64,000 bases of DNA, from positions 38,495 to 102,494 of the forward strand of contig NZ_JAJCLZ010000010.1 in the NCBI RefSeq assembly GCF_020559915.1. Direction: 5' to 3'. Positions within the stretch are counted from its first letter, which is position 1. Every line of letters begins with the position of its first letter. This DNA is from Ruminococcus sp. 210702-SL.1.03. Lineage in GTDB: Bacteria > Bacillota > Clostridia > Oscillospirales > Ruminococcaceae. The translations under genes and the position numbers were made by a program. A model generated the notes under the pieces. It saw only the letters and a list, made by a program, of their open reading frames with translations, did no database searches and had not been told where the DNA came from. Positions 41,054 through 50,447 of this stretch are shown here, in pieces.

Positions 41054-41404
41054 ATGAACGCCGAAGACGTTTTAATAAGCGTTTTGGAAACCTTTAATTT
41101 TCCCGTGAAACGGCAAGGCAGCTTGCTAGACAACGAGCCGTACCCCGACAATTTTTTCACTTTTTGGAATAGCAGCAGTATTTCAGAAAGATTTTACGAC
41201 AACGCAGAAAATACATTCATTTACGATTTTGACGTTAATTTTTACAGCAATGACCCCGCCGCCGTATATAGCACGCTACGGGCGGCGATCAAGAAGCTTA
41301 AAGCAGCAGGCTTTATTATATCGGGCGACGGGCACGACATTGCTAGTGACGAAAAAACGCACGACGGGCGCGGCATAAGCTGCGTATACGTCGAGAAACT
41401 ATAA
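41054..41404 (+). CDS. Tail terminator/completion protein
   Basis: 116 aa. VLETFNFPVKRQGSLLDNEPYPDNFFTFWN and DFDVNFYSNDPAAVYSTLRAAIKKLKAAGF match gp11-like tail terminators. Fourth gene after the capsid, as expected. Confidence 0.78.
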   Translation: MNAEDVLISVLETFNFPVKRQGSLLDNEPYPDNFFTFWNSSSISERFYDNAENTFIYDFDVNFYSNDPAAVYSTLRAAIKKLKAAGFIISGDGHDIASDEKTHDGRGISCVYVEKL

Positions 41405-41418
41405 CAGGAGGTACGAAC

Positions 41419-42036
41419 ATGAAAATTACCGAGTATAGAGGTATTCGCGGACTTGTAGCGGCTGAACTGCTTACAGATACTAACGAAGAAAACGGCTTGA
41501 CCTACGGCACGCCGTTTGAAGTCGCAGGAACTAGCGAACTGTCAAAGGAAACTGAAAACAGCAGCGAAAGCCATTATTACGACAATATCCCCGCTATCGT
41601 TATTGACAGCGTGGGCGCGGACACAGTAACGGCGAGCGTTTCGGCTATCCCGCTTGATATTCTTTCCAAGCTTACGGGGCAGACCTACGACGAAGAAACG
41701 GGAATGTTTATCGAGGGCGAAAGAACATCAAAGTATTTCGCAATCGGCTATATTACCGAGGACACAGACGGAAACGAAGTATTTGTATGGCGGCTGAAAG
41801 TTAAGTGTTCTATCCCGTCCAGCACACACGAGACCAAGACAGACGGCACGGACGCTAACGGACAGGAAATAACATTTACGGGAATTAACACGCAGCATAA
41901 GTTTGAAAAGACGGGCAAGACCGCAAAGGCTGTAAACCTTGAAATGGCTAAGGGCTTAACTACATACACCGAAGCGGACTTTTTCGCCGCCGTGCAAGAC
42001 CCCGACAAGGTAGCCGCAAAGAAAAAGGCTGTCTAA
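41419..42036 (+). CDS. Major tail tube protein (phi13 type)
   Basis: 205 aa, after AGGAGG. YRGIRGLVAAELLTDTNEENGLTYGTPFEVAGTSELSKETE is the phi13-family tail tube pattern; the C-terminal part carries KVKCSIPSSTHETKTDGTDANG. Polymerises to form the non-contractile tail. Confidence 0.87.
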   Translation: MKITEYRGIRGLVAAELLTDTNEENGLTYGTPFEVAGTSELSKETENSSESHYYDNIPAIVIDSVGADTVTASVSAIPLDILSKLTGQTYDEETGMFIEGERTSKYFAIGYITEDTDGNEVFVWRLKVKCSIPSSTHETKTDGTDANGQEITFTGINTQHKFEKTGKTAKAVNLEMAKGLTTYTEADFFAAVQDPDKVAAKKKAV

Positions 42037-42067
42037 TCAATAACACATCAGAAAAGAGGAAATTTCA

Positions 42068-42391
42068 ATGAGCATGACGCTTAACATCTACGATAAAAAA
42101 GAGGTTGTAAAAACCTACACGGCAGAAACTTTTGATCTGTCATATGGCATGATAGAAGATCTTGTATCAATCGTTGACTTTGATAAACTTAACGATAATC
42201 TTGAAATCGGTAAAATGGTAGTAAAGTTGCTGCCGCAGATTAAGCCGCTGCTTTGCGAGATTTTCGACGGGCTGACAGACGAAGAAATCCGACACACACA
42301 CGTTAAGGAGATTATTCCCGTTTTCGTGCAGGCGTTCAAGTTTGCTTTCAATGAAATATCGTCGCTGGGAGCGGACAACGAGGGAAACTAG
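42068..42391 (+). CDS. Tail assembly chaperone, short form (gpG-like)
   Basis: 107 aa. TLNIYDKKEVVKTYTAETFDLSYGMIEDLVSIVDFDKL. Small acidic helical protein between tail tube and tape measure. At its end GGGAAAC stands directly before TAG, so a minority of ribosomes should shift to make the longer form. Confidence 0.85.
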   Translation: MSMTLNIYDKKEVVKTYTAETFDLSYGMIEDLVSIVDFDKLNDNLEIGKMVVKLLPQIKPLLCEIFDGLTDEEIRHTHVKEIIPVFVQAFKFAFNEISSLGADNEGN

Positions 42392-42414
42392 ACGAGGGCG
42401 GCGCGCAGCCGCCC
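42382..42414 (+). promoter_or_regulatory. Programmed -1 frameshift site with stimulatory hairpin
   Basis: Slippery heptamer G GGA AAC at 42382-42388 immediately before the TAG stop (42389-42391). After a 7-base spacer, GGGCGGC (42396-42402) pairs with GCCGCCC (42408-42414) around a 5-base loop. The -1 frame is open from there to TAA 42613-42615. Confidence 0.87.
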
Positions 42415-42615
42415 TTATTTGATATTCTCTTTGATATTACCGTTTCTTTATGTGAAAAATTTCACATGAACCCTATACAATTTCGCGAATATAAGGCGGT
42501 TGAAGCATTTCTGCTAATGCGCCGCTATACGAAGTATTGCAGAGAAAAGCAGGACGGAAAAGAACGCCCGCAGCGTGAAAGAACTAAGCGTGTTAAGGCT
42601 ACAACGTGGTATTAA
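42388..42615 (+). CDS. Tail assembly chaperone frameshift extension (T part of gpGT)
   Basis: 75 codons in the -1 frame, with no start of their own required: LDEGGAQPPLFDILFDITVSL, then CEKFHMNPIQFREYKAVEAF and a basic end. Joined to the upstream gene by frameshift it gives about 182 aa. The product is the gpGT-type chaperone that delivers tail tube subunits onto the tape measure. ATG 42466 is a possible independent start but lacks a good ribosome site. Confidence 0.8.
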   Translation, partial: LDEGGAQPPLFDILFDITVSLCEKFHMNPIQFREYKAVEAFLLMRRYTKYCREKQDGKERPQRERTKRVKATTWY

Positions 42616-42627
42616 GGCGGTGAGAAA

Positions 42628-45600
42628 ATGGCAAGCAACAACGAAAGCACAACAAAATTTAAAGCCGATATATCGGAATTAAAAGCGGCGTTTCAAGAAG
42701 CGCAGCGAAGCATAAAAGTAGTAAATTCCGAATTTAAAGCGGCTACCGCGGGCATGGACGATTGGGCTAGCAATGCGGACGGACTAAGCGCGAAGCTGAA
42801 ACAGCTTAACGGCGTGCTAGACGCTGAAAAGCAGAAGCTTAACAGCCTAGAACAGCAGTACGAATTAACAGTACAGCAGCAGGGCGCGAACTCAAAAGGC
42901 GCGCAAGAACTGTTAGTAAAGCTTAACAATCAGAAAGCCGCCGTTATAGGCGTTGAAAAGCAGATCGGCAAGTATACGAACGAACTTGAAAGCTTAAACC
43001 GCGGAGCAGAAGACGCAGCCGAAGGCAGCGAGAAAGCCGCCGACGCTATCGAGGAAGTAGGCGACAGCGGAAAGGACGCAGCCAAAGGAAGCAAGAAAGC
43101 CGCTGACGCTATCGAAGACGTAGGCGACAGCGCAAAGGACGCAGAAAGCAAAGTAGGCGGGCTGCTAAAGAAGCTAGGCGGTGCGGCTAAAGGCGCACTA
43201 GTAGGCATAGGCGCAGCCGCGAGCGGCGTTATAGCGGGCTTTCTAGGCAGCGCCGAAGCGTCGCAAGAGTGGACTGCGAACATGACGAAGCTGGAAAGTG
43301 CTGCTAGTAGCGCGGGGCTTTCAACGGACTTTGCGAAAGAAAAGTTTAACGATCTTTACGGCGTACTGGGCGACGAAACCGCGGCAAATACCGCAGTTTC
43401 TAACTTCATGGCTATGGACACATCGCAGGAGAATTTAAACAGCCTTTTAAATTCAGCTACGGGCATATGGGCGAAGTACGGCGACAGTATACCGCTTGAC
43501 GGACTGGCGGAAAGCGTCAATGAAACGTCGAGAGTAGGACAGGTTACGGGAAACCTTGCGGACGCGTTGAACTGGGCGGGCGTTTCGGAAGATGATTTTA
43601 ACGAAAAGCTAGCCGCGTGTTCGAGTGAGCAAGAGCGGCAACAACTTGTTGTTGATACCCTTAACGGACTTTACGGCGACCTTGCCGACGAATACAACAA
43701 AAACAACGAAGCGACTATAAACTACAACAAGGCGCAGGCTGAATTAAACGACGCTATGGCGCAAGTAGGGCAAGCGGCGTTACCCGTGCTTACTGTTTTT
43801 AAGACGCTGGGCGCGGATATACTAACCGACCTAATGCCGAATATACAGCAGCTAGGGCAAAGCTTTACAGACCTTGTAAACGGCGTAGACGGCGCAGGGG
43901 AAGCGCTGGGCGGAGCGGTAAGCGGCATATTAACGCAGCTTACCGATAAACTTGTAGCCGCCTTGCCGCAAGTTGTAACGGTTGGCACAACGATAGTTAC
44001 TAATCTTATAACGGGGCTTATGCAGGCATTGCCCGACATTGTGCAAGCCGCTATACAGCTTGTAACGCAGCTTACAACGGCGCTTAAAGACGCAGCCCCG
44101 CTTATATTGCAGGCGGCAGCAGACGTTATACTAGCGCTTGTAAACGGGCTGACGCAAGCAGCGCCGCAGTTGATTTCTGATTTTATCAATATCGTTTATC
44201 AGATTATAGATCAGATAATCTTACTAGCGCCGCAGCTTTTGCAAGCAGCGATACAATTTTTTACCGTAATCGTTGAAGCGTTGCCGCAGATAGTTAGCGA
44301 TCTGATAGGGCAGATAAACGCGCTTGTAGGCGATATTATAGGCGGGCTACTTGCAGCGTTGCCCGACTTGCTGAAAGCGGCGCTAAAGCTTTTCGGCGCT
44401 ATTATAAAGGCATTACCGCAGATTATAACGCAGCTTATGCAGGCGTTGCCTAATCTGATAACGACAATTGTTGATTTTATCGTGCAGGCAGTACCGCAGA
44501 TCTTGCAAGCCGCTATAACGCTATTAAATGCGATCATAGACGCTATACCCGTTATCCTTGACGCGTTAATAACTAATCTGCCGCAGATCATTAACGCAAT
44601 CATGCAAGCATTAACAACGGCATTGCCTACGCTTTTATCGGCGGCAATCAATCTTTTCATGCAGATAGTAAAGGCTATTCCGCAAATCGTAACCGCGCTT
44701 GCTAGCAAGCTACCCGAAATAATAACGACAATAACAAGCGTACTGCTTGACAATCTGCCGTTATTGCTGCAAACAGCCGCAAAGCTTTTCATGCAGATAG
44801 TGAAGGCTATTCCGCAGATCGTTGTACAGCTTGCAAAGAACGTGCCTAATATCGTTTCGGCGATTATGAAGGCGCTGGGCGAACTGCTGCCAAAGCTGAT
44901 TGAATGGTGCGGTAATGTACTTGACGAAATTCTAGGATTTTTTAACGACATGGTAACAACGGCGGCGCAAAAAGCCCCCGAGTTTGTTAATAAAATCATA
45001 GAGTTTATAAAAGAATTGCCTAGTAAAATATCGTCGTGGCTTTCAAAAGTAATTCCTAAAGTCGTATCGTGGGGCGCTAGTATGGTTAGCAACGCGGGAA
45101 CGGCGGCGGCGGATTTTATCAAAAAGATTAAAGACAGAATAACGGAACTGCCTAGCAAGGTGGCGAAATGGCTTGCAAACGTTTTGCCTAAAATTGTAAC
45201 GTGGGGTTCTGATCTTGCGAAGAAGGGCAAGACAGCCGCGGGGGATTTGTTTGACAGCATTGTAGACAAGATAAAAAAGCTACCTGAAAAAATGGGCGAA
45301 CTGGGCAAAGACATTGTAGAAGGCTTATGGAACGGCATTAAAGATATGACTAGCTGGATTGAAGATAAAATTAGCGGGTTCGGCGAAGACGTATTAGACG
45401 GGCTGAAAGACTTTTTCGGCATCAATTCGCCGTCAAGGGTAATGCGCGATGAAGTCGGAAAATTCTTGCCGCAGGGTTTAGCCGTCGGCATTAAGGAAAA
45501 GACCAAAGACGCAGTAAACGCAGTAAAAACAATGGGCAAGAAGGTTTTAGAGCCTGCAAAGCGCATTGTAAGCGGCGTTAATGATAACTTGCAGTATAAC

Positions 45601-45744
45601 GGAAGCATAGCGGGCGTTAGCGCAGCGAGCGCCGCAGCTACAAGCAACGTATACAATTTCTATCAAACCAATAACAGCCCGCAGGCGCTTGACCGCCTAG
45701 AAATCTATCGGCAAACAAAAAATCTGTTAAGTACGAGGGGGTAA
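42628..45744 (+). CDS. Tail tape measure protein
   Basis: 1038 aa. N-terminal coiled coil (to about 175; KAAFQEAQRSIKVVNSEFKAATAGM), a short membrane-like helix (about 190-210), then many repeats of hydrophobic LPQIV/AL..AI type (about 390-760) and a C-terminal SP-rich region (FFGINSPSRVMRDEVG). It sets tail length; at the usual 0.15 nm per residue that is about 150 nm. Late genes here run continuously. Confidence 0.92.
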   Translation: MASNNESTTKFKADISELKAAFQEAQRSIKVVNSEFKAATAGMDDWASNADGLSAKLKQLNGVLDAEKQKLNSLEQQYELTVQQQGANSKGAQELLVKLNNQKAAVIGVEKQIGKYTNELESLNRGAEDAAEGSEKAADAIEEVGDSGKDAAKGSKKAADAIEDVGDSAKDAESKVGGLLKKLGGAAKGALVGIGAAASGVIAGFLGSAEASQEWTANMTKLESAASSAGLSTDFAKEKFNDLYGVLGDETAANTAVSNFMAMDTSQENLNSLLNSATGIWAKYGDSIPLDGLAESVNETSRVGQVTGNLADALNWAGVSEDDFNEKLAACSSEQERQQLVVDTLNGLYGDLADEYNKNNEATINYNKAQAELNDAMAQVGQAALPVLTVFKTLGADILTDLMPNIQQLGQSFTDLVNGVDGAGEALGGAVSGILTQLTDKLVAALPQVVTVGTTIVTNLITGLMQALPDIVQAAIQLVTQLTTALKDAAPLILQAAADVILALVNGLTQAAPQLISDFINIVYQIIDQIILLAPQLLQAAIQFFTVIVEALPQIVSDLIGQINALVGDIIGGLLAALPDLLKAALKLFGAIIKALPQIITQLMQALPNLITTIVDFIVQAVPQILQAAITLLNAIIDAIPVILDALITNLPQIINAIMQALTTALPTLLSAAINLFMQIVKAIPQIVTALASKLPEIITTITSVLLDNLPLLLQTAAKLFMQIVKAIPQIVVQLAKNVPNIVSAIMKALGELLPKLIEWCGNVLDEILGFFNDMVTTAAQKAPEFVNKIIEFIKELPSKISSWLSKVIPKVVSWGASMVSNAGTAAADFIKKIKDRITELPSKVAKWLANVLPKIVTWGSDLAKKGKTAAGDLFDSIVDKIKKLPEKMGELGKDIVEGLWNGIKDMTSWIEDKISGFGEDVLDGLKDFFGINSPSRVMRDEVGKFLPQGLAVGIKEKTKDAVNAVKTMGKKVLEPAKRIVSGVNDNLQYNGSIAGVSAASAAATSNVYNFYQTNNSPQALDRLEIYRQTKNLLSTRG

Positions 45745-45747
45745 AGA

Positions 45748-46596
45748 ATGATTAGCGTTAGCGTAGAGAACTACAAAGGCGAGAAATTGCAGCTAACAAA
45801 TAGCGAATATTTCGACATAACGAACGTAACAGGTCTTAACCCTCAGACAGCAAGCATTATTTTCACCGAATTGGCGGGAATGGACGGCAGCCGCTACAAT
45901 AGCGGACGCATACCGAAGCGTAACATAGTTATAACATTGTGCTACAAGCCGCCTATTGAAGAAAATCGAAACATGATTTATAGATTTTTCGCGCCTAATT
46001 CGGCGGTAAGGCTATATTTTGAAACCGACAGCAAAAGCGTATATATTGACGGCTACACCGAAGCGAACGAAGTCGGGCTATTTACGCGAAGTCAGCAATC
46101 GCAAATATCTATAATCTGCCCTAACCCGTATTTCAAGAGTGCGGCGGGTATAAACGTTAATTTTTCCGATACTATAAGCTTGTTTGAATTTCCGTTCAGT
46201 ATTCCCGCGGCGGGCATAGAGTTTTCAAAAATTACAAAACGTTCAAATGTTGTTATAAACGCGGGAGAAATCGCGACGGGCGCTATATTCACGCTGACGG
46301 CGCGAACGTCGCAGATACTTAACCCGAAGATCTACAACAATACGACAAACGAATTTTTCGGGCTTGACGTTGACCTAGACGCGGGCGACGTTGTAACGAT
46401 CAACACTAATGCAGGCGAAAAGGCGGTAATGCTACGGCATAACGGCGCTATAAGCAACATTATTAGCAGCCGTCAAAGCGGTTCTAAGTGGCTGCAACTT
46501 ATTTCGGGAGAAAACGAAATATCGTATAGCTGCGACGAAGGCGCGGAAAACCTAGCCGTTAACGTTCGTTCTGCGGCGTGTTATTGGGGGCTGTAA
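45748..46596 (+). CDS. Distal tail protein (Dit-like)
   Basis: 282 aa. SVENYKGEKLQLTNSEYFDITNVTGLNPQTASIIFTELAGMDGSRYN is the start of Dit/SPP1 gp19.1 proteins, with the later VRLYFETDSKSVYIDGYTEANEVG block. Forms the ring at the tail tip. Confidence 0.85.
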   Translation: MISVSVENYKGEKLQLTNSEYFDITNVTGLNPQTASIIFTELAGMDGSRYNSGRIPKRNIVITLCYKPPIEENRNMIYRFFAPNSAVRLYFETDSKSVYIDGYTEANEVGLFTRSQQSQISIICPNPYFKSAAGINVNFSDTISLFEFPFSIPAAGIEFSKITKRSNVVINAGEIATGAIFTLTARTSQILNPKIYNNTTNEFFGLDVDLDAGDVVTINTNAGEKAVMLRHNGAISNIISSRQSGSKWLQLISGENEISYSCDEGAENLAVNVRSAACYWGL

Positions 46597-46597
46597 T

Positions 46598-47635
46598 ATG
46601 GATGTATATATTTTAAATACCAGCTTTAAAGAAATCGGGGTTATTGACGTTTATCAATCGTTAATATGGACGACGCGCTACTACGAAAGCGGCGATTTTG
46701 AATTATATATGCCCGCGACAGAAACCGCGCTTGAAATCCTGCAAATAGGAAATTATGTTGAACGCGGCGGCGACGAAAACACAATGATAATTGAAAAGCT
46801 GGAGATCAAGACCGACACGGAAAACGGAAATTACATTATAGCGTCGGGGCGTGATTTAAAATCAATCCTTGACCGCCGCGTAATTATTCCGCAGCAGAAT
46901 ATTAGCGGGCTTGTACTAACGGAATTATATTCGCTAATAAATACGATCTGCGGCAATGCAGCGGAAGCGGCGCGGAAATTCCCGAATTTCAAAACGGCTA
47001 CAATATCGCAGCCGCCGCAGGACACTATAAACGCGCAAGTTACGGGCGACGTGCTATATAACTACATTGTTGAGGTTTGTAAAACATACGGCTACGGCTG
47101 GAAGATCACCCGCAGCGGAACGAATTTGACGTGCGAAATATTCGTAGGTGTATCGCGCCCGCTTGTTCACTTTTCGCCCGAATTTGATAATTTGATTAAC
47201 ACAGATTATGTTATCAACGCGACGAACTATAAAAACATGGCGTATGCACTAGGCGAAGGAGAGGGAACGGCGCGAAAAAGCCGCCCTATCCCGACTAAAC
47301 AGCCGCAGGGAATGAACCGCCGCGAAATGTATGTTGACGCGCGCGACGTTTCAAGCAATGAAGGTGCAATTTCATTGCCCGACTATATGAATTTGCTATA
47401 TCAGCGAGGAAGCGAAAAGCTAGCAGAAAATCCAATCACGCAAGACTTTTCGGGAAGCGTAATATCAGATATTTATAAATATAAAACTGATTACAACGTC
47501 GGCGATATTGTGACGGTTGAAAACGAATATAGAATTACAGCGGAAACGCGAATAATTGAAATGATTGAAAGCTGGAGCGCGGACAAAATGTATACCGCTA
47601 TACCGACTTTCGAGAATTGGGAGGTAACGGCATGA
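46598..47635 (+). CDS. Siphovirus Gp37-like tail tip/baseplate hub protein
   Basis: 345 aa. MDVYILNTSFKEIGVIDVYQSLIWTTRYYESGDFELYMPA is the ReqiPepy6 Gp37-like (Siphovirus Gp37) pattern. Probably the hub on which receptor-binding proteins sit. It overlaps the next gene by 4 bases. Confidence 0.83.
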   Translation: MDVYILNTSFKEIGVIDVYQSLIWTTRYYESGDFELYMPATETALEILQIGNYVERGGDENTMIIEKLEIKTDTENGNYIIASGRDLKSILDRRVIIPQQNISGLVLTELYSLINTICGNAAEAARKFPNFKTATISQPPQDTINAQVTGDVLYNYIVEVCKTYGYGWKITRSGTNLTCEIFVGVSRPLVHFSPEFDNLINTDYVINATNYKNMAYALGEGEGTARKSRPIPTKQPQGMNRREMYVDARDVSSNEGAISLPDYMNLLYQRGSEKLAENPITQDFSGSVISDIYKYKTDYNVGDIVTVENEYRITAETRIIEMIESWSADKMYTAIPTFENWEVTA

Positions 47636-48591
47636 GCATAACAAGCGGATTTTTTAACAGCGTGGACGGCGACAGAACATATAATGCGCGTGATATGTCA
47701 ATGTATCTTCGCGGGCTAATTTCTGACGGCGTATTTGAAAACGTTGACGGAAAACTACAAGTAACCGCAGGAAGCGGAATGGCTGTAAACGTTGCAAGCG
47801 GCAGGGCGGTTATTGACTGTCAATGGGTTAATAACGACGCTACGGAAACGCTGGCGATAGACCCCGCCGAAGTCGGAAAAAAGCGGTACGACGTAATAGC
47901 CTTGCGGCTGGATATGACGGAAAGCGGGCGCGCTATTTCCCTTGTAGTCAAAAAAGGCACGGCGGCAGCGACTAACCCGACCGTTCCCGCTAGGACGTGG
48001 ACGGAAAACATAAAAGAATTGTTCTTAGCCCGCGTTACGATCAATTCAAATACTACGGCTATATCGCAGGCGTTAATTTCAGATCTGCGCGGTACTGCCT
48101 ATTGTGGTTACGTTACGGGGCTTATAGATCAAGTAGACACGGCGCAGCTATTCGCGCAGTATAAAACGGCGTGTGAAACCTACTACGAAGAAATGACGAC
48201 GAAATTTGACGCGTATATGTTGCAGCAGCAGCAGGCGTTTAATTCGTGGTTTTCAACGTTAACAGAGCAATTACACGTTGACACGTCAATAGTTAAATAT
48301 CAGTATTCGGCTACGATCAATGATGCAAGCGGATATATTGACAATATAACAATGCCTATAAGCGAATACACGGAAGGCGATATTATTTTCTTGCATATCG
48401 GCGGCGTGCTGCTTGTTGAGGGAACGGAATTTATAATAACCAAAGTCGGCACGGAATATATTATAAGTTTCCCGAACAGGCTTAAAGCAGGAAGTAACGG
48501 AATACCAATCGCTATTATTGTGATTAAGTCGGTAATCGGCGAAGGCATTTTGTCAAACGAAATAGATCTGATAAACGGGGAGGTAATTTAA
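47632..48591 (+). CDS. Baseplate / receptor-binding structural protein
   Basis: 319 aa from ATG 47632 (GGGAGG upstream). N-terminal baseplate-joining domain (SGFFNSVDGDRTYNARDMSMYLRGLISDGVF ... VASGRAVIDCQWVNND), a helical coiled coil (about 180-215), and a C-terminal beta domain. Common in gut Firmicute siphophages. Confidence 0.8.
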   Translation: MSITSGFFNSVDGDRTYNARDMSMYLRGLISDGVFENVDGKLQVTAGSGMAVNVASGRAVIDCQWVNNDATETLAIDPAEVGKKRYDVIALRLDMTESGRAISLVVKKGTAAATNPTVPARTWTENIKELFLARVTINSNTTAISQALISDLRGTAYCGYVTGLIDQVDTAQLFAQYKTACETYYEEMTTKFDAYMLQQQQAFNSWFSTLTEQLHVDTSIVKYQYSATINDASGYIDNITMPISEYTEGDIIFLHIGGVLLVEGTEFIITKVGTEYIISFPNRLKAGSNGIPIAIIVIKSVIGEGILSNEIDLINGEVI

Positions 48592-48806
48592 TGAGTTGTG
48601 ACATGACGAAATTAAAATATCTCAAAGCAACAAAACAGTTGCTTCGCGAGAAAATCGACCCGAAAGGGGCGAAAATAACGGACGAAACACCATTCCGATC
48701 ATACGTTGATTATATCAGTGGGGGCGGAACGCCAAAGGTAGCCTCTGCGGTGGCGGAGGGGGTAGTGGGCATAGTTGGAAACGCGACAAAAATTGAGGAG
48801 GAATAG
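48591..48806 (+). CDS. Small tail protein
   Basis: 71 aa, start overlapping the previous stop (TAATG). KLKYLKATKQLLREKIDPKGAKITDETPFRSYVDYI is a recurrent short domain in siphophage tail tips. Confidence 0.7.
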   Translation: MSCDMTKLKYLKATKQLLREKIDPKGAKITDETPFRSYVDYISGGGTPKVASAVAEGVVGIVGNATKIEEE

Positions 48807-48808
48807 TA

Positions 48809-49498
48809 ATGGCAATAGAAACAACATATTTCACAGGTACGACCGCCGCAGCGAACTACGCTGAGGTGTCAGCGTGGCTGACGGCTAATGCGGTTGACTA
48901 TTTTGATACAATTGATGTTCCGTCGGGCGGGCAAGAGGTAAGCTGTAAAGTCGGCGATGTAACAGCGTTTAAACTCGATTGGGGAACCGATTATGACACT
49001 CAGCGCTCTTTTCAAGTAACCGCGAAAAATGGTGCTAATATAAACAGCGGGTATCGATACGTTCATAACAAATGCTGCTGGCGCTATGGGTACAAGACTG
49101 ACAACGGAATAGCAATTTGTAATAATCAAACGAATGCTTTTCAATCATCTATTTTTATTTCTAAAGATAATAATGGCGATTTGATTTTTGCAGTGTTAAA
49201 GCCTGATAGTCCAAATTTAAATTCTCCTAGCAATTGGGCGGAGTTTCTTGATTTTAATTCGCTGGCTTCTATTAAAACTGAGGGCAGCAACAATTCTGAC
49301 CCTTTAGCACGGCATCGTATAAATGGTGCATTATCAGCTTCCATGACGGCACTCGTGCCTATCGTTTCGGATGTCAAAACATATTGCGACAAAGTCGTGA
49401 CAACGCCGTTTTCGCAATATAGTAATCTGTGCTGGGGTACTATCGACATATCCGGCACGAAATACGTTTACAACGGCGTGTTCGCGCTAAAAGAATAA
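48809..49498 (+). CDS. Putative receptor-binding tail tip protein
   Basis: 229 aa, last gene before attR. N-terminal TTYFTGTTAAANYAEVSAWLTANAVDYF; the rest is beta-rich with short Cys pairs (YVHNKCCWRYGY). Position at the end of the tail module suggests host recognition. No reverse transcriptase or variable repeat is near. Confidence 0.65.
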   Translation: MAIETTYFTGTTAAANYAEVSAWLTANAVDYFDTIDVPSGGQEVSCKVGDVTAFKLDWGTDYDTQRSFQVTAKNGANINSGYRYVHNKCCWRYGYKTDNGIAICNNQTNAFQSSIFISKDNNGDLIFAVLKPDSPNLNSPSNWAEFLDFNSLASIKTEGSNNSDPLARHRINGALSASMTALVPIVSDVKTYCDKVVTTPFSQYSNLCWGTIDISGTKYVYNGVFALKE

Positions 49499-49541
49499 TT
49501 AACGTATATTTACAGAAATGTAAGTATAGAAGATTGGCGAG

Positions 49542-49562
49542 TTGTCAAATAATTGTCAAGTC
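49542..49562 (+). promoter_or_regulatory. Probable integrase arm-type binding site (right)
   Basis: Two TTGTCAA direct repeats in a 21-base block sharing 19 positions with 13579-13599, 124 bases left of attR. No gene is seen between 49499 and attR. Confidence 0.6.
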
Positions 49563-49683
49563 GCGTCAAAAAAATGCTGAAAAATAGTATAAGAAATTGA
49601 ATATTTGAACATTATTTTGATTTTGAAAATAATAAAAAACCCTTGATTTTGCTGAAAACCAGTAAAACCAAGGGTTTAATATT

Positions 49684-49759
49684 TGGTGGAGCATAGGGGA
49701 TTCGAACCCCTGACCCCAACACTGCCAGTGTTGTGCGCTACCAACTGCGCTAATGCCCC
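49684..49759 (-). tRNA. tRNA-Ala (GGC)
   Basis: Cloverleaf on the minus strand: acceptor GGGGCAT with ATGCTCC, D arm GCGCAGTTGGTAGCGC, anticodon arm CAACA-CTGGCAG-TGTTG, T arm AGGGGTTCGAATCCCCT, discriminator A and encoded CCA. Its last bases are supplied by the prophage (attR), so the gene stays functional. Confidence 0.93.
49686..49710 (+). repeat. attR core (within tRNA-Ala 3' end)
   Basis: 25 bases identical to 13505-13529, covering the T arm and acceptor 3' side of tRNA-Ala. Confidence 0.9.
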
Positions 49760-49915
49760 GAATTGACAATAACATTTTACCACAAAATCTTGTCTGTGTC
49801 AAGTATTAAAATGAATATATGAGTAATAAATTAAAAATATACTGTTAATTATTCGATGGGTGAATCTGCCTGCAAATTCATATATGAATTAAATGTAAAA
49901 TAAGTTGCTAGCCTA

Positions 49916-49944
49916 TTGACAAATTGTCTTAACTATGATATAAT
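49916..49944 (+). promoter_or_regulatory. Promoter of smpB-ssrA
   Basis: TTGACA (49916-49921), 17-base spacer, TATAAT (49939-49944), 30 bases before smpB. Confidence 0.8.
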
Positions 49945-49973
49945 TTAATACTACCCGAAAGGAAGTGAGGTAT

Positions 49974-50444
49974 GTGGCGGAAAGCAAAAACCAGTCTACA
50001 AAGCAGATCGCTGACAATCGAAAGGCTTACCATGAGTATTTTGTGCTTGAAAAATTCGAGTGCGGGATAGAGCTTTGCGGCACCGAAGTCAAGGGCATTA
50101 GAAACGGCAGCGTTAATCTGAAAGACGCTTGGTGCTCGATCGAGGACGGGGAGTGCTTTGTTAAAGGAATGCACATATCTCCTTACGAAAAAGGTAATAT
50201 TTTTAACCGCGACCCGCGTCGCGAACGCAGGCTTTTACTGCACAAGCAGGAAATTCATAGGCTGCTTGGCAGAGTTCAGCAGGAGGGGCTTACGCTGATA
50301 CCGCTTTCTTTGTATTTTAAAGGAAGTCGTGTAAAGCTCTGCATGGGACTTTGTAAAGGTAAAAAGCTTTACGATAAGCGCGACGACATGGCGAAAAAGG
50401 CGGCTCAGCGCGACATCGAGCGCGCGATCAAGAACCGCGGCTAA
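49974..50444 (+). CDS. smpB: SsrA-binding protein SmpB
   Basis: 156 aa from GTG 49974 (GGAAGTGAGG upstream). Conserved OB-fold motifs: [66 protein letters not shown], and the basic C-terminus ([22 protein letters not shown]). Binds tmRNA and brings it to stalled ribosomes; ssrA starts 4 bases after its stop. Confidence 0.97.
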   Translation: MAESKNQSTKQIADNRKAYHEYFVLEKFECGIELCGTEVKGIRNGSVNLKDAWCSIEDGECFVKGMHISPYEKGNIFNRDPRRERRLLLHKQEIHRLLGRVQQEGLTLIPLSLYFKGSRVKLCMGLCKGKKLYDKRDDMAKKAAQRDIERAIKNRG

Positions 50445-50447
50445 CAC

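Larger units (their letters stand above)
13505..49710. mobile_element. Complete-looking HK97-fold siphovirus prophage in tRNA-Ala
   Basis: A 25-bp perfect direct repeat marks both ends (13505-13529 and 49686-49710), the right copy forming the 3' end of tRNA-Ala. Between them lie an integrase, lysogeny control, early genes, lysis, small and large terminase, portal, prohead protease, capsid, head-tail joining proteins, tail tube, frameshifted chaperone, tape measure and baseplate genes. All core frames appear open and none is visibly broken, so the prophage may still be able to excise and form particles. Confidence 0.93.

Noticed and set aside
44211..45656. Long open frame on the minus strand opposite the tape measure gene
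   Set aside because: Low-complexity mirror of the LPQI-type repeats; the plus-strand protein is clearly real.
48809..49498. Diversity-generating retroelement target at the tail tip
   Set aside because: No reverse transcriptase gene or template repeat was found in the prophage.
13497..49760. Gene order with lysis before packaging taken as a rearrangement
   Set aside because: Lysis genes before terminase also occur in lambda-type phages, and the late operon here runs continuously from its promoter, so no rearrangement is needed.
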